From: Taklimakanibacter lacteus
GTDB taxonomy: Bacteria; Pseudomonadota; Alphaproteobacteria; Rhizobiales; Aestuariivirgaceae
Reading direction: 5' to 3'
DNA: 64,000 nt
NCBI GenBank assembly: GCA_003576695.1
Contig: QOZQ01000007.1
Coordinates: 259,277-323,276 of the forward strand
The position numbers and the translations under genes are program-made. Positions 35,286 through 44,262 of the stretch are shown here, piece by piece (the stretch's first letter is position 1; the number at the start of each line of letters is the position of its first letter). The notes under the pieces are model-generated. The model was not told the origin of the DNA, did not search any database, and was given only the letters and a program-made list of their open reading frames with translations.

Positions 35286-36338
35286 TCACTTCGCGGCGAG
35301 CAACTCGCCGAAAAGCTTCTCATCATAGGGCGAGAAGATATAGCCATCCGCCGGGAAGTCCTTGGCGCGGGCGAGATAGCCATCGATATTGCTGTTGTCG
35401 ATGACCGGCAGCGGCACCTTGACGAAGGCCGGAACATCCTTGCCTTCGAGCGCCTGCACCGCCGTATAGGCGGCAAAGCCGCCAAGCCAGTTCGGCTGCA
35501 TCGTGGCCCAGGATTTGAGGCTCTTGTCTTTCCACAGCTCGAGGAACTGGCGGGCATTCTCTCCGGTGATCGGCACCATGGGCCGGCCCTGCTTGTCCAT
35601 GGCGAGGATGGCGCCGGCCGACAACGCGCCGCCGAGCGACAGGATGCCGTCGATCTCGGGATGCGCGAAGAGCAGGCTCGTCACCGCTTCCTGTGCGGGA
35701 GCGACATTGTAGGCGGTGTTGGTCTCGGCCAGGATCTCGATGCCGGGATTGGCGGCGAGCGCGGCATTGGCGCCCTTGCGGCGGTCATCGCTGACCGAGA
35801 TGCCGGCCGGGCCGTTGAGGACGAGGATCTTGCCCTTGCCGCCCAGCTCGTTGATCAGCCATTTGGCGGCGGTATCGCCCCATTCATTGGAATCGGTGTT
35901 GATCTTCGCCGTCACCTGGTCGGTGTCGACGAGGCTGTCGAAATTGATGATGGCGATGCCCTTGGCGCAGGCATCGGCGATGACGCGGGCGGGCGCCGTC
36001 GATGAGCCGGCAATGAGCAGGATCGCATCGACATCGGCATCGATCATCGACTGGATCTGCTGGATCTGCACATTGGCGTCGCCTTGCGCGTCGGTGATGA
36101 CCAGCTTGTCGACGAGGCCCTGCTTCTTCAGCTCCTCGACCTCGGCGGCAATGGTGCCCTCCGTCTGCTTCATCCAGGTCGGCACCGAATAGATGTTGGC
36201 CCAGCCCAGCGTGTAGGGCGCCTTGCGGTCGCCCTTGATGCATTTGGCGGCGGCATCGGCCTCAGAGACGAACCCCATACAGGTGAACAGGCCGAGGCAG
36301 AGGGCGCTGACCGCGGCTTTCACAGAAGATTTCGACAT
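35286..36338 (-). CDS. CUT2 ABC importer, periplasmic substrate-binding protein (RbsB-like)
   Basis: A 350-aa peripla_BP_4-type binding protein. ATG 36338 has GGAGGAA upstream and starts a signal peptide (MSKSSVKAAVSALCLGLF to SEADAAA), so the longer frame to 36368 is rejected. The mature protein begins with KAPYTLGWANIYSVPTW and contains DAILLIAGSS and GILSLGGALSAGAILAM, standard for the fold. The first-lobe and hinge residues differ from ribose or galactose binders, and the ligand is unknown. It is the first gene of the importer operon, divergent from iclR over a shared 142-nt control region. Confidence 0.92.
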   Translation of the reverse strand: MSKSSVKAAVSALCLGLFTCMGFVSEADAAAKCIKGDRKAPYTLGWANIYSVPTWMKQTEGTIAAEVEELKKQGLVDKLVITDAQGDANVQIQQIQSMIDADVDAILLIAGSSTAPARVIADACAKGIAIINFDSLVDTDQVTAKINTDSNEWGDTAAKWLINELGGKGKILVLNGPAGISVSDDRRKGANAALAANPGIEILAETNTAYNVAPAQEAVTSLLFAHPEIDGILSLGGALSAGAILAMDKQGRPMVPITGENARQFLELWKDKSLKSWATMQPNWLGGFAAYTAVQALEGKDVPAFVKVPLPVIDNSNIDGYLARAKDFPADGYIFSPYDEKLFGELLAAK

Positions 36339-36362
36339 GTCTTTCCTCCGAATACTTGTTTT

Positions 36363-36398
36363 TTCCACTATAATGGAACTACTATCGGTATAGTGGAA
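36363..36398. promoter_or_regulatory. Putative IclR operator in divergent control region
   Basis: A perfect 10-bp inverted repeat (TTCCACTATA at 36363-36372 and TATAGTGGAA at 36389-36398) with a 16-nt spacer sits between the divergent SBP start (36338) and the iclR start (36481). A TATAAT lies at 36369-36374. Position and symmetry suit a regulator acting on both genes. Confidence 0.72.
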
Positions 36399-36480
36399 GA
36401 TGATGCTATCATGTTCCGAAGGCGGCGCAAGTGGATGGCGCCGGAAGTCAGCGGATTTTGTCGATCACGGGAGAAAGCGC

Positions 36481-37290
36481 ATGACGGCAGAGGCAATGGA
36501 GTTGGAAACCGGGCGGCGGATGCGCGGCCTCGACCGGGCCGTCGAGATCCTGGATTATCTGCGCAGGCGGCGGCGCCCGGCGCGCCCCAACGAGATCGCG
36601 GTGGGCCTGAGCGCACCGAAATCGACGACCTATGAGCTCATCAATCTGCTCATCAAGGCCGGCATGGTCGAGTATGCCGACAAGGAGGGCCGCGTCTTCC
36701 TGGGGCGCAAGCTCTATTTCCTCGGCATCGCCTATGAGACGCAGTTCGACCTGACGCGCGAATGCAAATCCTATCTCGATCATCTCGCCCAGGTCACGCA
36801 CGAGACTTCGCAGCTCTGCATGCTGGACGGCAACAAATACACGGTCGCCATGATGCGCGAAGGCATGCGCCCCTTCCGCATCAGCTCCGATGTCGGCGAG
36901 CGGATTCCCATCACCTGGACCGCATCGGGCCGGCTGCTCCTCGCGCATATGAGCGATGCCGAGATCCTCGCCTTCATTCCGGAAGGCGATTTCGTCCTGC
37001 CTAACGGGTCGCGGCTGCCGCCGGAAAAATTTCTCGCCGATGTGGCGCGAGCCCGCGCGGCGAAGTTCTTCTCCTTCGATTCACAAGCCGACAATTTCAC
37101 CCATTGCTTCGCCGCCCCCGTCTATCAGAAAGGCACGACCTGTGTCGCGACGCTGTGCCTGATCGCGCCGCGCGGCGATGCGACGCGCAACTACGAGCGC
37201 TATCGCGAGGCGCTCACCAGTTCGGCGCGCGAGCTTTCGGAAAAGCTCGGCGACCGGCCGATAAGGATCAGCAAGGCCGGCGTGGCCTAG
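36481..37290 (+). CDS. IclR-family transcriptional regulator
   Basis: A 269-aa IclR protein: N-terminal winged HTH (about residues 12-75, GLDRAVEILDYLRRR and APKSTTYELINLLIKAGMV) and the C-terminal effector domain with TWTASGRLLLAHM and late CVATLCLIAP. ATG 36481 with GGGAG upstream was chosen over ATG 36400, which lies in the operator. It is divergent from the CUT2-M20-DUF1989 operon, so it most likely controls it. Downstream it converges on the lacI gene with a 254-nt gap in which I see nothing coding. Confidence 0.9.
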   Translation: MTAEAMELETGRRMRGLDRAVEILDYLRRRRRPARPNEIAVGLSAPKSTTYELINLLIKAGMVEYADKEGRVFLGRKLYFLGIAYETQFDLTRECKSYLDHLAQVTHETSQLCMLDGNKYTVAMMREGMRPFRISSDVGERIPITWTASGRLLLAHMSDAEILAFIPEGDFVLPNGSRLPPEKFLADVARARAAKFFSFDSQADNFTHCFAAPVYQKGTTCVATLCLIAPRGDATRNYERYREALTSSARELSEKLGDRPIRISKAGVA

Positions 37291-37544
37291 AGGCTTCCAG
37301 CCCGCCTGCTCTCTCATCGCTTCCCCCTCGCCCGTTGCCTGTGACGAAAACGAGAGCGCGCATCGACGCGCCGTGAGGACACAGCATGCGAAGTTCCTTG
37401 GATCAGATTTCCACGAAGGGATTTCCGAGCAAGTTACTCGGCCACTTCGTTTCAGTCGAGAAGCAGCGCTCTCTGCGGATAAAATTTAATGATTGGAACA
37501 ATTCAATAGCGGCCGTCCCCGTGCTTTGCCACGAAGCGCTTACG

Positions 37545-38597
37545 CTAGGAAATTGATCGCCCCGATCGTTGCGTGCTGGCGCGCAGGCTGAGTTTGAAGC
37601 CGAGGTCGATGCGCGTCGTTTTCGGCCGCTGGCCTGAACCGCGAATGATCTCGAGCACGATCTCGGCGCTCAAGCGCGCCATATCCCGGCGCGGAACCGC
37701 AATCGTCGTCAGTGCCGGATGGGTATCGGCGGCGAATTCGAGGTCGTTGAAGCCGACGACGGAAAGCGCATGGGGAATGGCAATGTCCCGGCGCGCGCAT
37801 TCGAACAATACGCCCAGCGCCAGATCGTCATTGCCGCAGAACACGGCGTCGAGATCGGGCCGGCGCAGGAGCAGCTCACCCAAAAGCTCGCCCCCCATTT
37901 TGACCGTCGAGGGGATCGGGCTCACCTCGATCAGGGTCTCGTCATGAAGGCCCGCGGCCTGCATCGCATCGACATAGCCCGCAACGCGCTGGCAGCCGCG
38001 CGAATCGTGGTTCGTCCCGATGATGCCGATGCGCCGGTGACCGAGCTCGATCAGATGGCGGGTCGCCAGCACGCCCGCATCATGTTGCGAGATGCCGATA
38101 TTGATGTCGATGGGTCGGTCGGTGAGCCCCATGGTCTGAATGATGGGAATACCCGAATGCTCGAGGAGCTCGCGCGCATAGGGTGTCTGGTCGACATCGG
38201 TGAGGATCAGCGCCTCCGGGCGCTGGCCGAGCAAGGTGACGATCGCCTTTTCTTCCTCTTGCGGAGAATAGGCGCTGTTGAACACCATCACCTGGAAGCC
38301 CTTGGGCTGGAACATGTCGTGCAAGGCGCGCAGGTAATCGGCGAAGACGCCGTTGCTGAGCGAGGAGACGACGACGCCGATGACGTTGGAGCGCGACGAT
38401 GCCAGGATGCTCGCGGCGCGGTTGGGAATATAGGCCAGGTCCTTGATCGCCGTATCGATTCGCTCGCGCAACAGGGGCGAGACCATCTCGGGCCGGCGCA
38501 GAGCGCGCGAGACCGTGACCGCGCTCACCCCGGCACGCTCGGCGACATCGGACAATTTGCTGCGCGGCCGGCGCTGCTTCCGCGGCATATCCATCAT
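37545..38597 (-). CDS. LacI-family transcriptional regulator
   Basis: A 350-aa LacI/GalR-type repressor. The N-terminal HTH (SKLSDVAERAGVSAVTVSRAL, residues about 13-33) and hinge (YIPNRAASILASSRS) lead to a periplasmic-binding-like sensor domain similar to GntR (gluconate repressor) proteins: VDQTPYARELLEHSGIPIIQTMGL. RBS AGGGGAGA precedes ATG 38597 (ATG 38594 and 38588 are alternatives). It is divergent from the second CUT2 importer, with a palindromic operator between, so it should repress that importer until its sugar is present. Confidence 0.92.
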   Translation of the reverse strand: MMDMPRKQRRPRSKLSDVAERAGVSAVTVSRALRRPEMVSPLLRERIDTAIKDLAYIPNRAASILASSRSNVIGVVVSSLSNGVFADYLRALHDMFQPKGFQVMVFNSAYSPQEEEKAIVTLLGQRPEALILTDVDQTPYARELLEHSGIPIIQTMGLTDRPIDINIGISQHDAGVLATRHLIELGHRRIGIIGTNHDSRGCQRVAGYVDAMQAAGLHDETLIEVSPIPSTVKMGGELLGELLLRRPDLDAVFCGNDDLALGVLFECARRDIAIPHALSVVGFNDLEFAADTHPALTTIAVPRRDMARLSAEIVLEIIRGSGQRPKTTRIDLGFKLSLRASTQRSGRSIS

Positions 38598-38633
38598 TCT
38601 CCCCTCTTATTATTAATCCGGCGGCGCCGCAAT

Positions 38634-38647
38634 TGACAGCGCTATCA
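38634..38647. promoter_or_regulatory. LacI-type operator upstream of CUT2 importer
   Basis: TGACAGCGCTATCA at 38634-38647 is a palindrome with one mismatched pair around AGCGCT, the form of many LacI-family operators. It overlaps a TTGACA (38633-38638) and is followed by TATAAT at 38651-38656; the 12-nt gap is too short for both to be one promoter. It lies 37 nt from the lacI start and 136 nt from the SBP start. Confidence 0.68.
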
Positions 38648-38782
38648 TCATATAATACCGTAGTGACAGCTTACCGGATGGCGTGGCCTCTTCGGTCCTG
38701 CAATTGCCTCACCAAAGAAGGCGAACCTTCCGGCTTGGGCTGATCAGCCAACCTGAGAGTGGCGTTTTGGGAGGAACCAGCA

Positions 38783-39922
38783 ATGAAATCGACAGTGAAA
38801 CTGACGTGCCTTGCTTCGCTTGTGGGCGCCTTTGCCTTGAGTCTCACCTACGGCACCGCCTTGGCCGACGGACCCGAAACCGTCGCCGGCCCCGCCTCGG
38901 ACACCAACTGCTTCGTGCCCTGGACGGACCAGACGAAGTTCTACAAATACCCGAAGAAGGACGGTCCCTATCGCATCGCGCTCGCCAATGGGTATATCGC
39001 CAATACCTGGCGCATCCAGATGATCCAGACCGCCAAGGCCTATGCGGCGCAGCCCGATGTCGCCGCCAAGCTGAAGGAATTCAAGGTCGTTTCGACCGGC
39101 GAGGACGTGCCGGCACAGATCTCGGCGATCAACAACTTCATCGACTCGGGCTATGATGCGATCGTCGTCAACGCCCAGAACCCGACCGCCTTCGCTCCCG
39201 TCATCAAGCGCGCCAAGGAAGCGGGCGTCATTCTCGTCGCCTTCGACAACATCCTCGACACGCAGGATGCGATCAATGTGAATGTCGATCAGAAGGGCCT
39301 GGGCGTGCTGTGGGCGAACTGGCTCGCCAAGCATCTGCCCGATGGCGGCAAGATCCTCGAAGTGCGCGGCGTCGCCGGCACCTCGGTCGATACCGACCGG
39401 CACAACGGCATCCATGAGACGTTCGGCGCCACCGGCAAGAAGTGGGAAGTCGTCGAAGTGCTCGGCAAATGGGACGACCCGACCGCCCAGAAGGCGACCG
39501 CCGACGCGATCGCCGTGCACAAGAAGTTCGACGGCATCACCGCGCAGGGCGGCGATACCGGCGTCGTGCAGGCGATGATCGACGCCAAGCATCCCTTCGT
39601 GCCCTTCGGTGGCGAGACCGAGAACGGCTTCCGCAAGTTCTGCGCCAAATTCGCCGGCGAAGGCCTGAAATGCTCGTCCGCCGGCACGGGTCCCGCCCAG
39701 GTGGCGGTGGCGATAAAGACCGCCATCGCCGCGCTGGAAGGCAATGTCGTGCCGCAATCGGTCAAGCTGCCGCTCGCCATCGTCGAGGACCCGAACTTCA
39801 AGGACGGCCAGGATTACTTCCCGGATCAGTCCGACAACTTCTTCGTCGGCAATTCCTTCCCCACCTGCGGGATCAATTTCTCCGCGCAGGAAATCATGGG
39901 ACAGTCGAAAGAGAACCAGTAG
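38783..39922 (+). CDS. CUT2 sugar ABC importer, periplasmic binding protein
   Basis: A 379-aa RbsB-type binding protein. ATG 38783, with GGGAGGAA upstream, begins a signal peptide ending near TALADG; the frame opens earlier at 38759 but that start lacks these features. The mature part carries PYRIALANGYIANTWRIQMIQTAKAYAA, YDAIVVNAQNP and AQGGDTGVVQAMID of the family. It has three Cys in the mature part (near TNCFVPW, KFCAKF and LKCSS) that might form a disulfide. First gene of an SBP-ATPase-permease-permease operon under LacI; the ligand is unknown. Confidence 0.92.
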   Translation: MKSTVKLTCLASLVGAFALSLTYGTALADGPETVAGPASDTNCFVPWTDQTKFYKYPKKDGPYRIALANGYIANTWRIQMIQTAKAYAAQPDVAAKLKEFKVVSTGEDVPAQISAINNFIDSGYDAIVVNAQNPTAFAPVIKRAKEAGVILVAFDNILDTQDAINVNVDQKGLGVLWANWLAKHLPDGGKILEVRGVAGTSVDTDRHNGIHETFGATGKKWEVVEVLGKWDDPTAQKATADAIAVHKKFDGITAQGGDTGVVQAMIDAKHPFVPFGGETENGFRKFCAKFAGEGLKCSSAGTGPAQVAVAIKTAIAALEGNVVPQSVKLPLAIVEDPNFKDGQDYFPDQSDNFFVGNSFPTCGINFSAQEIMGQSKENQ

Positions 39923-39933
39923 AGCTCGTTTCG

Positions 39934-39970
39934 ATCCTTGCGCCGTGGCAAGCCTGCCGCGGCGCAGGAT
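39934..39970 (+). promoter_or_regulatory. Imperfect intercistronic stem-loop after CUT2 SBP gene
   Basis: An inverted repeat with one bulge (ATCCTTGCGCCG with CGGCGCAGGAT) fills the gap between the SBP stop (39922) and the ATPase start (39991). It is weaker than the other five intercistronic hairpins and has no U-tract. Confidence 0.5.
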
Positions 39971-39990
39971 TCTGATCGCTGGAAGGTCCC

Positions 39991-41544
39991 ATGACCAGTC
40001 CGGAAACCGCAACGGCGCCCCCGCTGCTCAGCATGTCGGGGATCTCCAAATTCTATGGCGGCGTGCGCGCGCTCGAAAAGGCCGAGCTCACCGTCATGCC
40101 CGGTCGCATCCATGCCATCCTCGGCGAGAATGGCGCCGGCAAGTCGACGCTTATCAAGATCATGGCCGGCGTCGTGGCGCCCGATCAAGGCCGCCTCCTT
40201 CTCGATGGCCGCGAGGTGAGCTTCGCATCGCCCGCCGACGCCGCCGCGTCCGGCATCGCCTGTGTTTTCCAGGAACTGTCGCTGATCCCGGATCTGAGCG
40301 TCGCCGACAATATCTGCATCTCCAACCCGCCGCGCCGTTTCGGCCTGATCGACCGCCAGGCCCAGCGCGTCATCGCCGCCGAAGCGCTGGCGCGCGCCGG
40401 CGCCGACGACATCCATCCGCGCATCCTGGTGAAGGACCTGCCGCTGTCGCGCCGCCAGATGGTGGAGATCGCCAAGGCCCTTGCCCGCAAGCCCCGCATT
40501 CTGATTCTCGATGAGGCGACCTCGGCCTTGACGGCCGGCGACGTCGCCAAGGTCTTCGCCGTGCTGAAGAGATTCCGCTCGGAGGGCATGGCGCTCCTCT
40601 ATATCTCGCATCGCATGCATGAGATCGCCGAGCTCGCCGATGAATGCACAGTCTTCCGCAACGGGCGCAATGTCGCAACCTACAAGGCCGGCACCCGCAG
40701 CGAGACCGAAGTGGTCGAGATGATGATCGGGCGCGAATACAAGAATGTCTTTCCGCCGAAGCCCGCGCATGTTTCCCGTCCTCAACCGCCGGTGCTCGAA
40801 TGCCGCGATCTGGGTTGGGATGATCGCCTGCGCAATATCTCGCTGACGGTCGGCGAAGGCGAGGTCGTCGGCCTCGGCGGTCTCGATGGCCAGGGCCAGC
40901 GCGATCTGCTGCTCGCCCTGTTCGGCGTCTTGCGCGGCACCACGGGAGAGATCCTCATCGACGGCAAGCCGCAAACCATCGCCAGTCCCGCCAGGGCCTG
41001 CCACGAAAATATAGGCATGGCGCTCATTCCGGAGGACCGCAAGACCGAGGGTCTCATGCTGCCGATGACGGTGCGCGAGAACCTTTCCTTCGCCGCACTC
41101 GACCGCGTGGCGCGCCGCGGCATCATCGACCGCGACAAGGAGGAGGAGCTCATCGACGGGATGGTGCGCCTCCTGGGCATCAAGACCGCCGGGCTCGACA
41201 TCCCGGTCGGCGCGCTGTCGGGCGGCAATCAGCAGAAGGTCGTCATCGCCAAATGGCTGATGCGCGGCCCGCGTCTGATCCTGCTCAACGACCCCACCCG
41301 CGGCATCGACGTCGGCACCAAGCAGGAGCTCTACGCGCTGCTGCGCCGCCTCGCCGATCAGGGTGCCGCGATCCTGTTCTATTCGACCGACTATGACGAG
41401 CTGATCGGCTGCTGCGACCGCGTGCTCGTCCTTTACGACGGCAGCGTCATCAACGAGCTCGCGGGCGACCGCCTCACCGAGCGCGCATTGATCGCCAGCG
41501 CCCTCAATGTCGATCAGGCGCGAATGACGGAGGCCCGCATATGA
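39991..41544 (+). CDS. CUT2 sugar ABC importer, tandem ATP-binding protein
   Basis: A 517-aa RbsA/MglA-type protein with two ABC domains. Domain 1 has GENGAGKST, the degenerate signature LPLSRRQ and Walker B ILILDEATSA. Domain 2 has a degenerate GLDGQGQ, the intact signature LSGGNQQKV and LILLNDPTRG. The architecture and degenerate positions match the ATPase at 33606-35111, so both systems use a single competent site. It overlaps the next permease gene by 4 nt. Confidence 0.95.
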   Translation: MTSPETATAPPLLSMSGISKFYGGVRALEKAELTVMPGRIHAILGENGAGKSTLIKIMAGVVAPDQGRLLLDGREVSFASPADAAASGIACVFQELSLIPDLSVADNICISNPPRRFGLIDRQAQRVIAAEALARAGADDIHPRILVKDLPLSRRQMVEIAKALARKPRILILDEATSALTAGDVAKVFAVLKRFRSEGMALLYISHRMHEIAELADECTVFRNGRNVATYKAGTRSETEVVEMMIGREYKNVFPPKPAHVSRPQPPVLECRDLGWDDRLRNISLTVGEGEVVGLGGLDGQGQRDLLLALFGVLRGTTGEILIDGKPQTIASPARACHENIGMALIPEDRKTEGLMLPMTVRENLSFAALDRVARRGIIDRDKEEELIDGMVRLLGIKTAGLDIPVGALSGGNQQKVVIAKWLMRGPRLILLNDPTRGIDVGTKQELYALLRRLADQGAAILFYSTDYDELIGCCDRVLVLYDGSVINELAGDRLTERALIASALNVDQARMTEARI

Positions 41545-42521
41545 AGGAATGGCGCTTCTGGCTGGCCGAGCAGCGCCAGACCCTGATGGCGATCGGCATC
41601 TTCGCCGTCATGTTTGCCATCTATGTCACCAATCATCCGGCGGGCTTCACCGCCAATGTCGTGCAGACCGCCGCCAACAAGAGCGTGCTCCTCGCCTTCG
41701 TCGCGATGGCGCAGACGCTGGTGGTGATCACCGCCGGCATCGACCTCTCCGTCGGCATGATCTTCATCCTCACCAACTGCCTCGCCTCCTGGCTTGTCGT
41801 CGGCGGTGCCGGCGCAACCACGCTGGGCGTGATCGCGGTGCTGGGCTCGGGCCTCGCCTGCGGCATCCTCAACGGGCTGATCGTGATCTACGGCCGGCTG
41901 CAGCCGATCGTCGCCACCATCGCCACCGGGGCCGCCTATTTCGGGATCGCTCTGCTGCTGCGGCCCTATCCCGGCGGCTCGGTGAATGAGGGCCTCGCCG
42001 ATGCCTTGACCGGCAAGTTGTTCGGCGTCATCCCGGCGAGCCTCGTGGCGCTCGCTGCCGTGGTGCTGGTGGTCTGGGTGCCGTTCAGCCGCTCGGTGCT
42101 GGGCCGCGCCGCCTATGCCTCGGGCTCGTCCGAGCCCGCGGCCTATATGTCCGGCATGCCGATACGCCGGGCGAAATTCCTGGCCTATGCGCTGGCGGGC
42201 CTCCTCGCCTCGATCGGCGGCCTTTTTCTCACCTTCTTCACCTATACGGGCGAGGCCGCCTATGCGAGCGGCAATGCCTACACGCTCTTCTCCATCGCCG
42301 CCGTGGTGCTGGGCGGCGTATCGCTCTTCGGCGGCAAGGGCAGCGTCATCGGCGCGATCTTCGGCGCCTTCGCCTTCCGCACCATCGGCGATCTCCTCTT
42401 CGTCTTCGATTTCGACCCCCTGTGGCAGCCGCTGTTCCAGGGCGTGGTATTGCTGATCGCCGTCAGCCTCGGTGCCTTCGGTCTGTTCCGTGTCCGCAAT
42501 CGGCTGGAGTGGTTCGGATGA
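41541..42521 (+). CDS. CUT2 sugar ABC importer, permease 1
   Basis: A 326-aa RbsC-family permease: AQTLVVITAGIDLSVGMIFIL near residue 60, and SIAAVVLGGVSLFGGKGS near residue 250. About eight or more hydrophobic segments are visible. It starts within the ATPase gene (ATGA overlap) and its stop overlaps the next permease, so the three are translated as a unit. Confidence 0.94.
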   Translation: MKEWRFWLAEQRQTLMAIGIFAVMFAIYVTNHPAGFTANVVQTAANKSVLLAFVAMAQTLVVITAGIDLSVGMIFILTNCLASWLVVGGAGATTLGVIAVLGSGLACGILNGLIVIYGRLQPIVATIATGAAYFGIALLLRPYPGGSVNEGLADALTGKLFGVIPASLVALAAVVLVVWVPFSRSVLGRAAYASGSSEPAAYMSGMPIRRAKFLAYALAGLLASIGGLFLTFFTYTGEAAYASGNAYTLFSIAAVVLGGVSLFGGKGSVIGAIFGAFAFRTIGDLLFVFDFDPLWQPLFQGVVLLIAVSLGAFGLFRVRNRLEWFG

Positions 42522-43507
42522 GCGATATCACGGGAGAACGCGCAATGGAGCGCCGCCTGCCGAAATTCATTCGCCGCATCGATCCGGCGGTCGCCACCGC
42601 TTTCGGCTGCATCCTGCTGCTGCTCGTCGTGGGCAGCATCTATTCGACGAGCTTCCTGTCGGTCGAATATCTTCTGCAGCAACTGAAGGTGGCCGCGTTC
42701 CTGGGCGTCATCGCCACCGGCATGATGATCGTCATCCTGCTCGGCCAGATCGACCTGTCGGTGCCCTGGTCGGTGGCTGTCGGCGGCATGATGGCCTGCG
42801 CCGCCGCCGCTTTCGGTCATGTCGGCGAGGCGCTCGCCATTCCCTTCGGCATCCTGTGTGGCATGGCGATCGGCCTGGCCAATGGCGTTGGCGTCGCCTA
42901 TCTGCGCATCCCGTCGATGATCATCACGCTTGCCACCAACGCGGTCGCGCAAGGGCTGATGGTCGTCTATACCGGCGGCTTCTCGCCCCAGGATTCAGCC
43001 ACAGCCGCGATGCGCTACATCGCGACAGGCTTCCTTGTGCCGGGCGTGCCCAATGCGGTGATCATCTGGGCGCTGATCGGCGCCGCGGCGGTCTTCGCCC
43101 TGACCCGCACGACCTTCGGCCGCAGCGTCTACGCGATCGGCAATCGCGAGCGCGCCGCCTATCTGTCGGGCATCGACACGCGCCGCGTCGTCCTGATCGC
43201 CTTCGTCGTCTCGGGCGGGCTCAGCGCCTTTGGCGGCGTGCTGCTCGCGGGCTATGCCTCCAAGGCGGCGCAGTCGATGGGCGATACCTATCTCCTGCCT
43301 TCGATCGCCGCCGTGGTGCTGGGCGGCACCTCGATCCTCGGCGGGCGCGGCTCCTATCTGGGCACCGTGGCGGGCGTGATCCTCATCACCCTCCTGCAAT
43401 CGATCCTGTCGGTGATGCAGATGCCGGAAGCCGGGCGGCAGATCATCTATGGCGTCGTCATCGTCGCCATGCTGCTGCTCTATGGACGGCAGCGGCGGAC
43501 CGAGTAA
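42518..43507 (+). CDS. CUT2 sugar ABC importer, permease 2
   Basis: A 329-aa RbsC-family permease with GMMIVILLGQIDLSVPWSVAVGG, a variant of the GIDLSVG motif in which Gln replaces Gly, and SIAAVVLGGTSILGGRGS. ATG 42518 overlaps the previous stop as ATGA; ATG 42545, which has GGGAGA ahead of it, is a possible alternative start. It is the last gene of the operon. The HigBA-like pair on the other strand ends 35 nt beyond its stop. Confidence 0.93.
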   Translation: MSDITGERAMERRLPKFIRRIDPAVATAFGCILLLLVVGSIYSTSFLSVEYLLQQLKVAAFLGVIATGMMIVILLGQIDLSVPWSVAVGGMMACAAAAFGHVGEALAIPFGILCGMAIGLANGVGVAYLRIPSMIITLATNAVAQGLMVVYTGGFSPQDSATAAMRYIATGFLVPGVPNAVIIWALIGAAAVFALTRTTFGRSVYAIGNRERAAYLSGIDTRRVVLIAFVVSGGLSAFGGVLLAGYASKAAQSMGDTYLLPSIAAVVLGGTSILGGRGSYLGTVAGVILITLLQSILSVMQMPEAGRQIIYGVVIVAMLLLYGRQRRTE

Positions 43508-43542
43508 CGAGTACGCTTGTGAGAGAATGCGCGGCCACGCTG

Positions 43543-43851
43543 TCAGGCTCGCTCCATCTGCTTTTCGAGCGCGCGTTCGACGGCCCTCCTTTCGCGCTTG
43601 ATCACCAGGAGATAGGCCCTGACCGCGCCATCCGGCCGTGAGCGGCCTTGCTCCCAATCACGAATTCTGGCCGGACTGAATCCGAAGCGATGTGCGAACT
43701 GCTCCTGTGACAGGTGCATTTCTCTTCGCATGGCCTTCACGTCGATCTTGGTTGGGATGTAAACGTTATAGGTGGCAGGGTCCGCTTCGCCGCGTGCAAT
43801 AGCCCGCGCCTCCTTCGCCGCTGCAATCAATCTCTTGCCAAGCTTGGTCAT
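43543..43851 (-). CDS. XRE-type antitoxin of a type II toxin-antitoxin pair
   Basis: A 102-aa protein with a C-terminal half HTH of the Cro/CI type ([37 protein letters not shown]) preceded by an N-terminal segment, the form of HigA-like antitoxins. It overlaps the toxin stop by 4 nt (ATGA), with the toxin gene first, the order typical of higBA. It would bind the toxin and repress the promoter at the two palindromes upstream of the toxin gene. Confidence 0.85.
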   Translation of the reverse strand: MTKLGKRLIAAAKEARAIARGEADPATYNVYIPTKIDVKAMRREMHLSQEQFAHRFGFSPARIRDWEQGRSRPDGAVRAYLLVIKRERRAVERALEKQMERA

Positions 43852-44222
43852 CTTCGTCTCCGCATCTTCATCACTTTCGCCTTCACGCTCGCTCTGTAGT
43901 CTTCCGCAAGACCTTCAAGCTCCTTCTTCAGCTCGTTCCTCTCCAACCTGGACAAGTTCTCACGTTCGCCTTTCGACAGGGCAGCCAGCAGAAAGACGGG
44001 AATGTCATTGCCGCCAAAATATGTGATGACACGATATCCGCCACTCTTGCCTTTGCCGCGGCCCGCAAAGCGGACTTTGCGCGCGCCGCCCGTGCCCTCC
44101 ATTAGATCGCCCGCTTGCGGGTTTTCGCTGAGGAAGCGTTTGATCGCTGCCCGCTCGACATCAGGTATGCCCGCAATGGCGGCGTCTCTCTGATAGCCCG
44201 GCGTTTCTATGACAGCGTGCAT
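43848..44222 (-). CDS. RelE/HigB-like toxin, type II toxin-antitoxin
   Basis: A 124-aa basic protein with [23 protein letters not shown] and [32 protein letters not shown], the standard pattern of RelE/HigB mRNA interferases: a basic strand followed by a Lys/Glu-rich helix. Toxins of this family cleave mRNA at the ribosome. It is the first gene of the pair, with two palindromes just before the start. It sits alone between a transporter operon and an amine oxidase, which is typical of such pairs in accessory spots. Confidence 0.85.
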   Translation of the reverse strand: MHAVIETPGYQRDAAIAGIPDVERAAIKRFLSENPQAGDLMEGTGGARKVRFAGRGKGKSGGYRVITYFGGNDIPVFLLAALSKGERENLSRLERNELKKELEGLAEDYRASVKAKVMKMRRRR

Positions 44223-44231
44223 TCTCGTATA

Positions 44232-44246
44232 TACGGAAATTCCGTA
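44232..44246. promoter_or_regulatory. Toxin-antitoxin operator 1
   Basis: TACGGAAATTCCGTA (44232-44246) is a perfect palindrome with one central base, starting 10 nt upstream of the toxin ATG. Together with the second site it shares an ACGGA-TCCGT core, as expected for repeated binding of an HTH antitoxin. Confidence 0.8.
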
Positions 44247-44262
44247 GTCCGGTCAAGGAAAA

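Noticed and set aside
36400-36480. Earlier ATG for iclR at 36400
   Set aside because: It follows directly on the right arm of the operator-like inverted repeat and the extra 27 residues have no IclR match; ATG 36481 has GGGAG upstream.
37291-37544. Gap between convergent iclR and lacI searched for a tRNA or small gene
   Set aside because: No cloverleaf, no open frame with a ribosome binding site, and no clear terminator was found; I see nothing to annotate.
38633-38656. TTGACA and TATAAT as one promoter upstream of the CUT2 SBP gene
   Set aside because: The spacing is only 12 nt, too short for a sigma-70 promoter; the TTGACA is better explained as part of the LacI-type operator.
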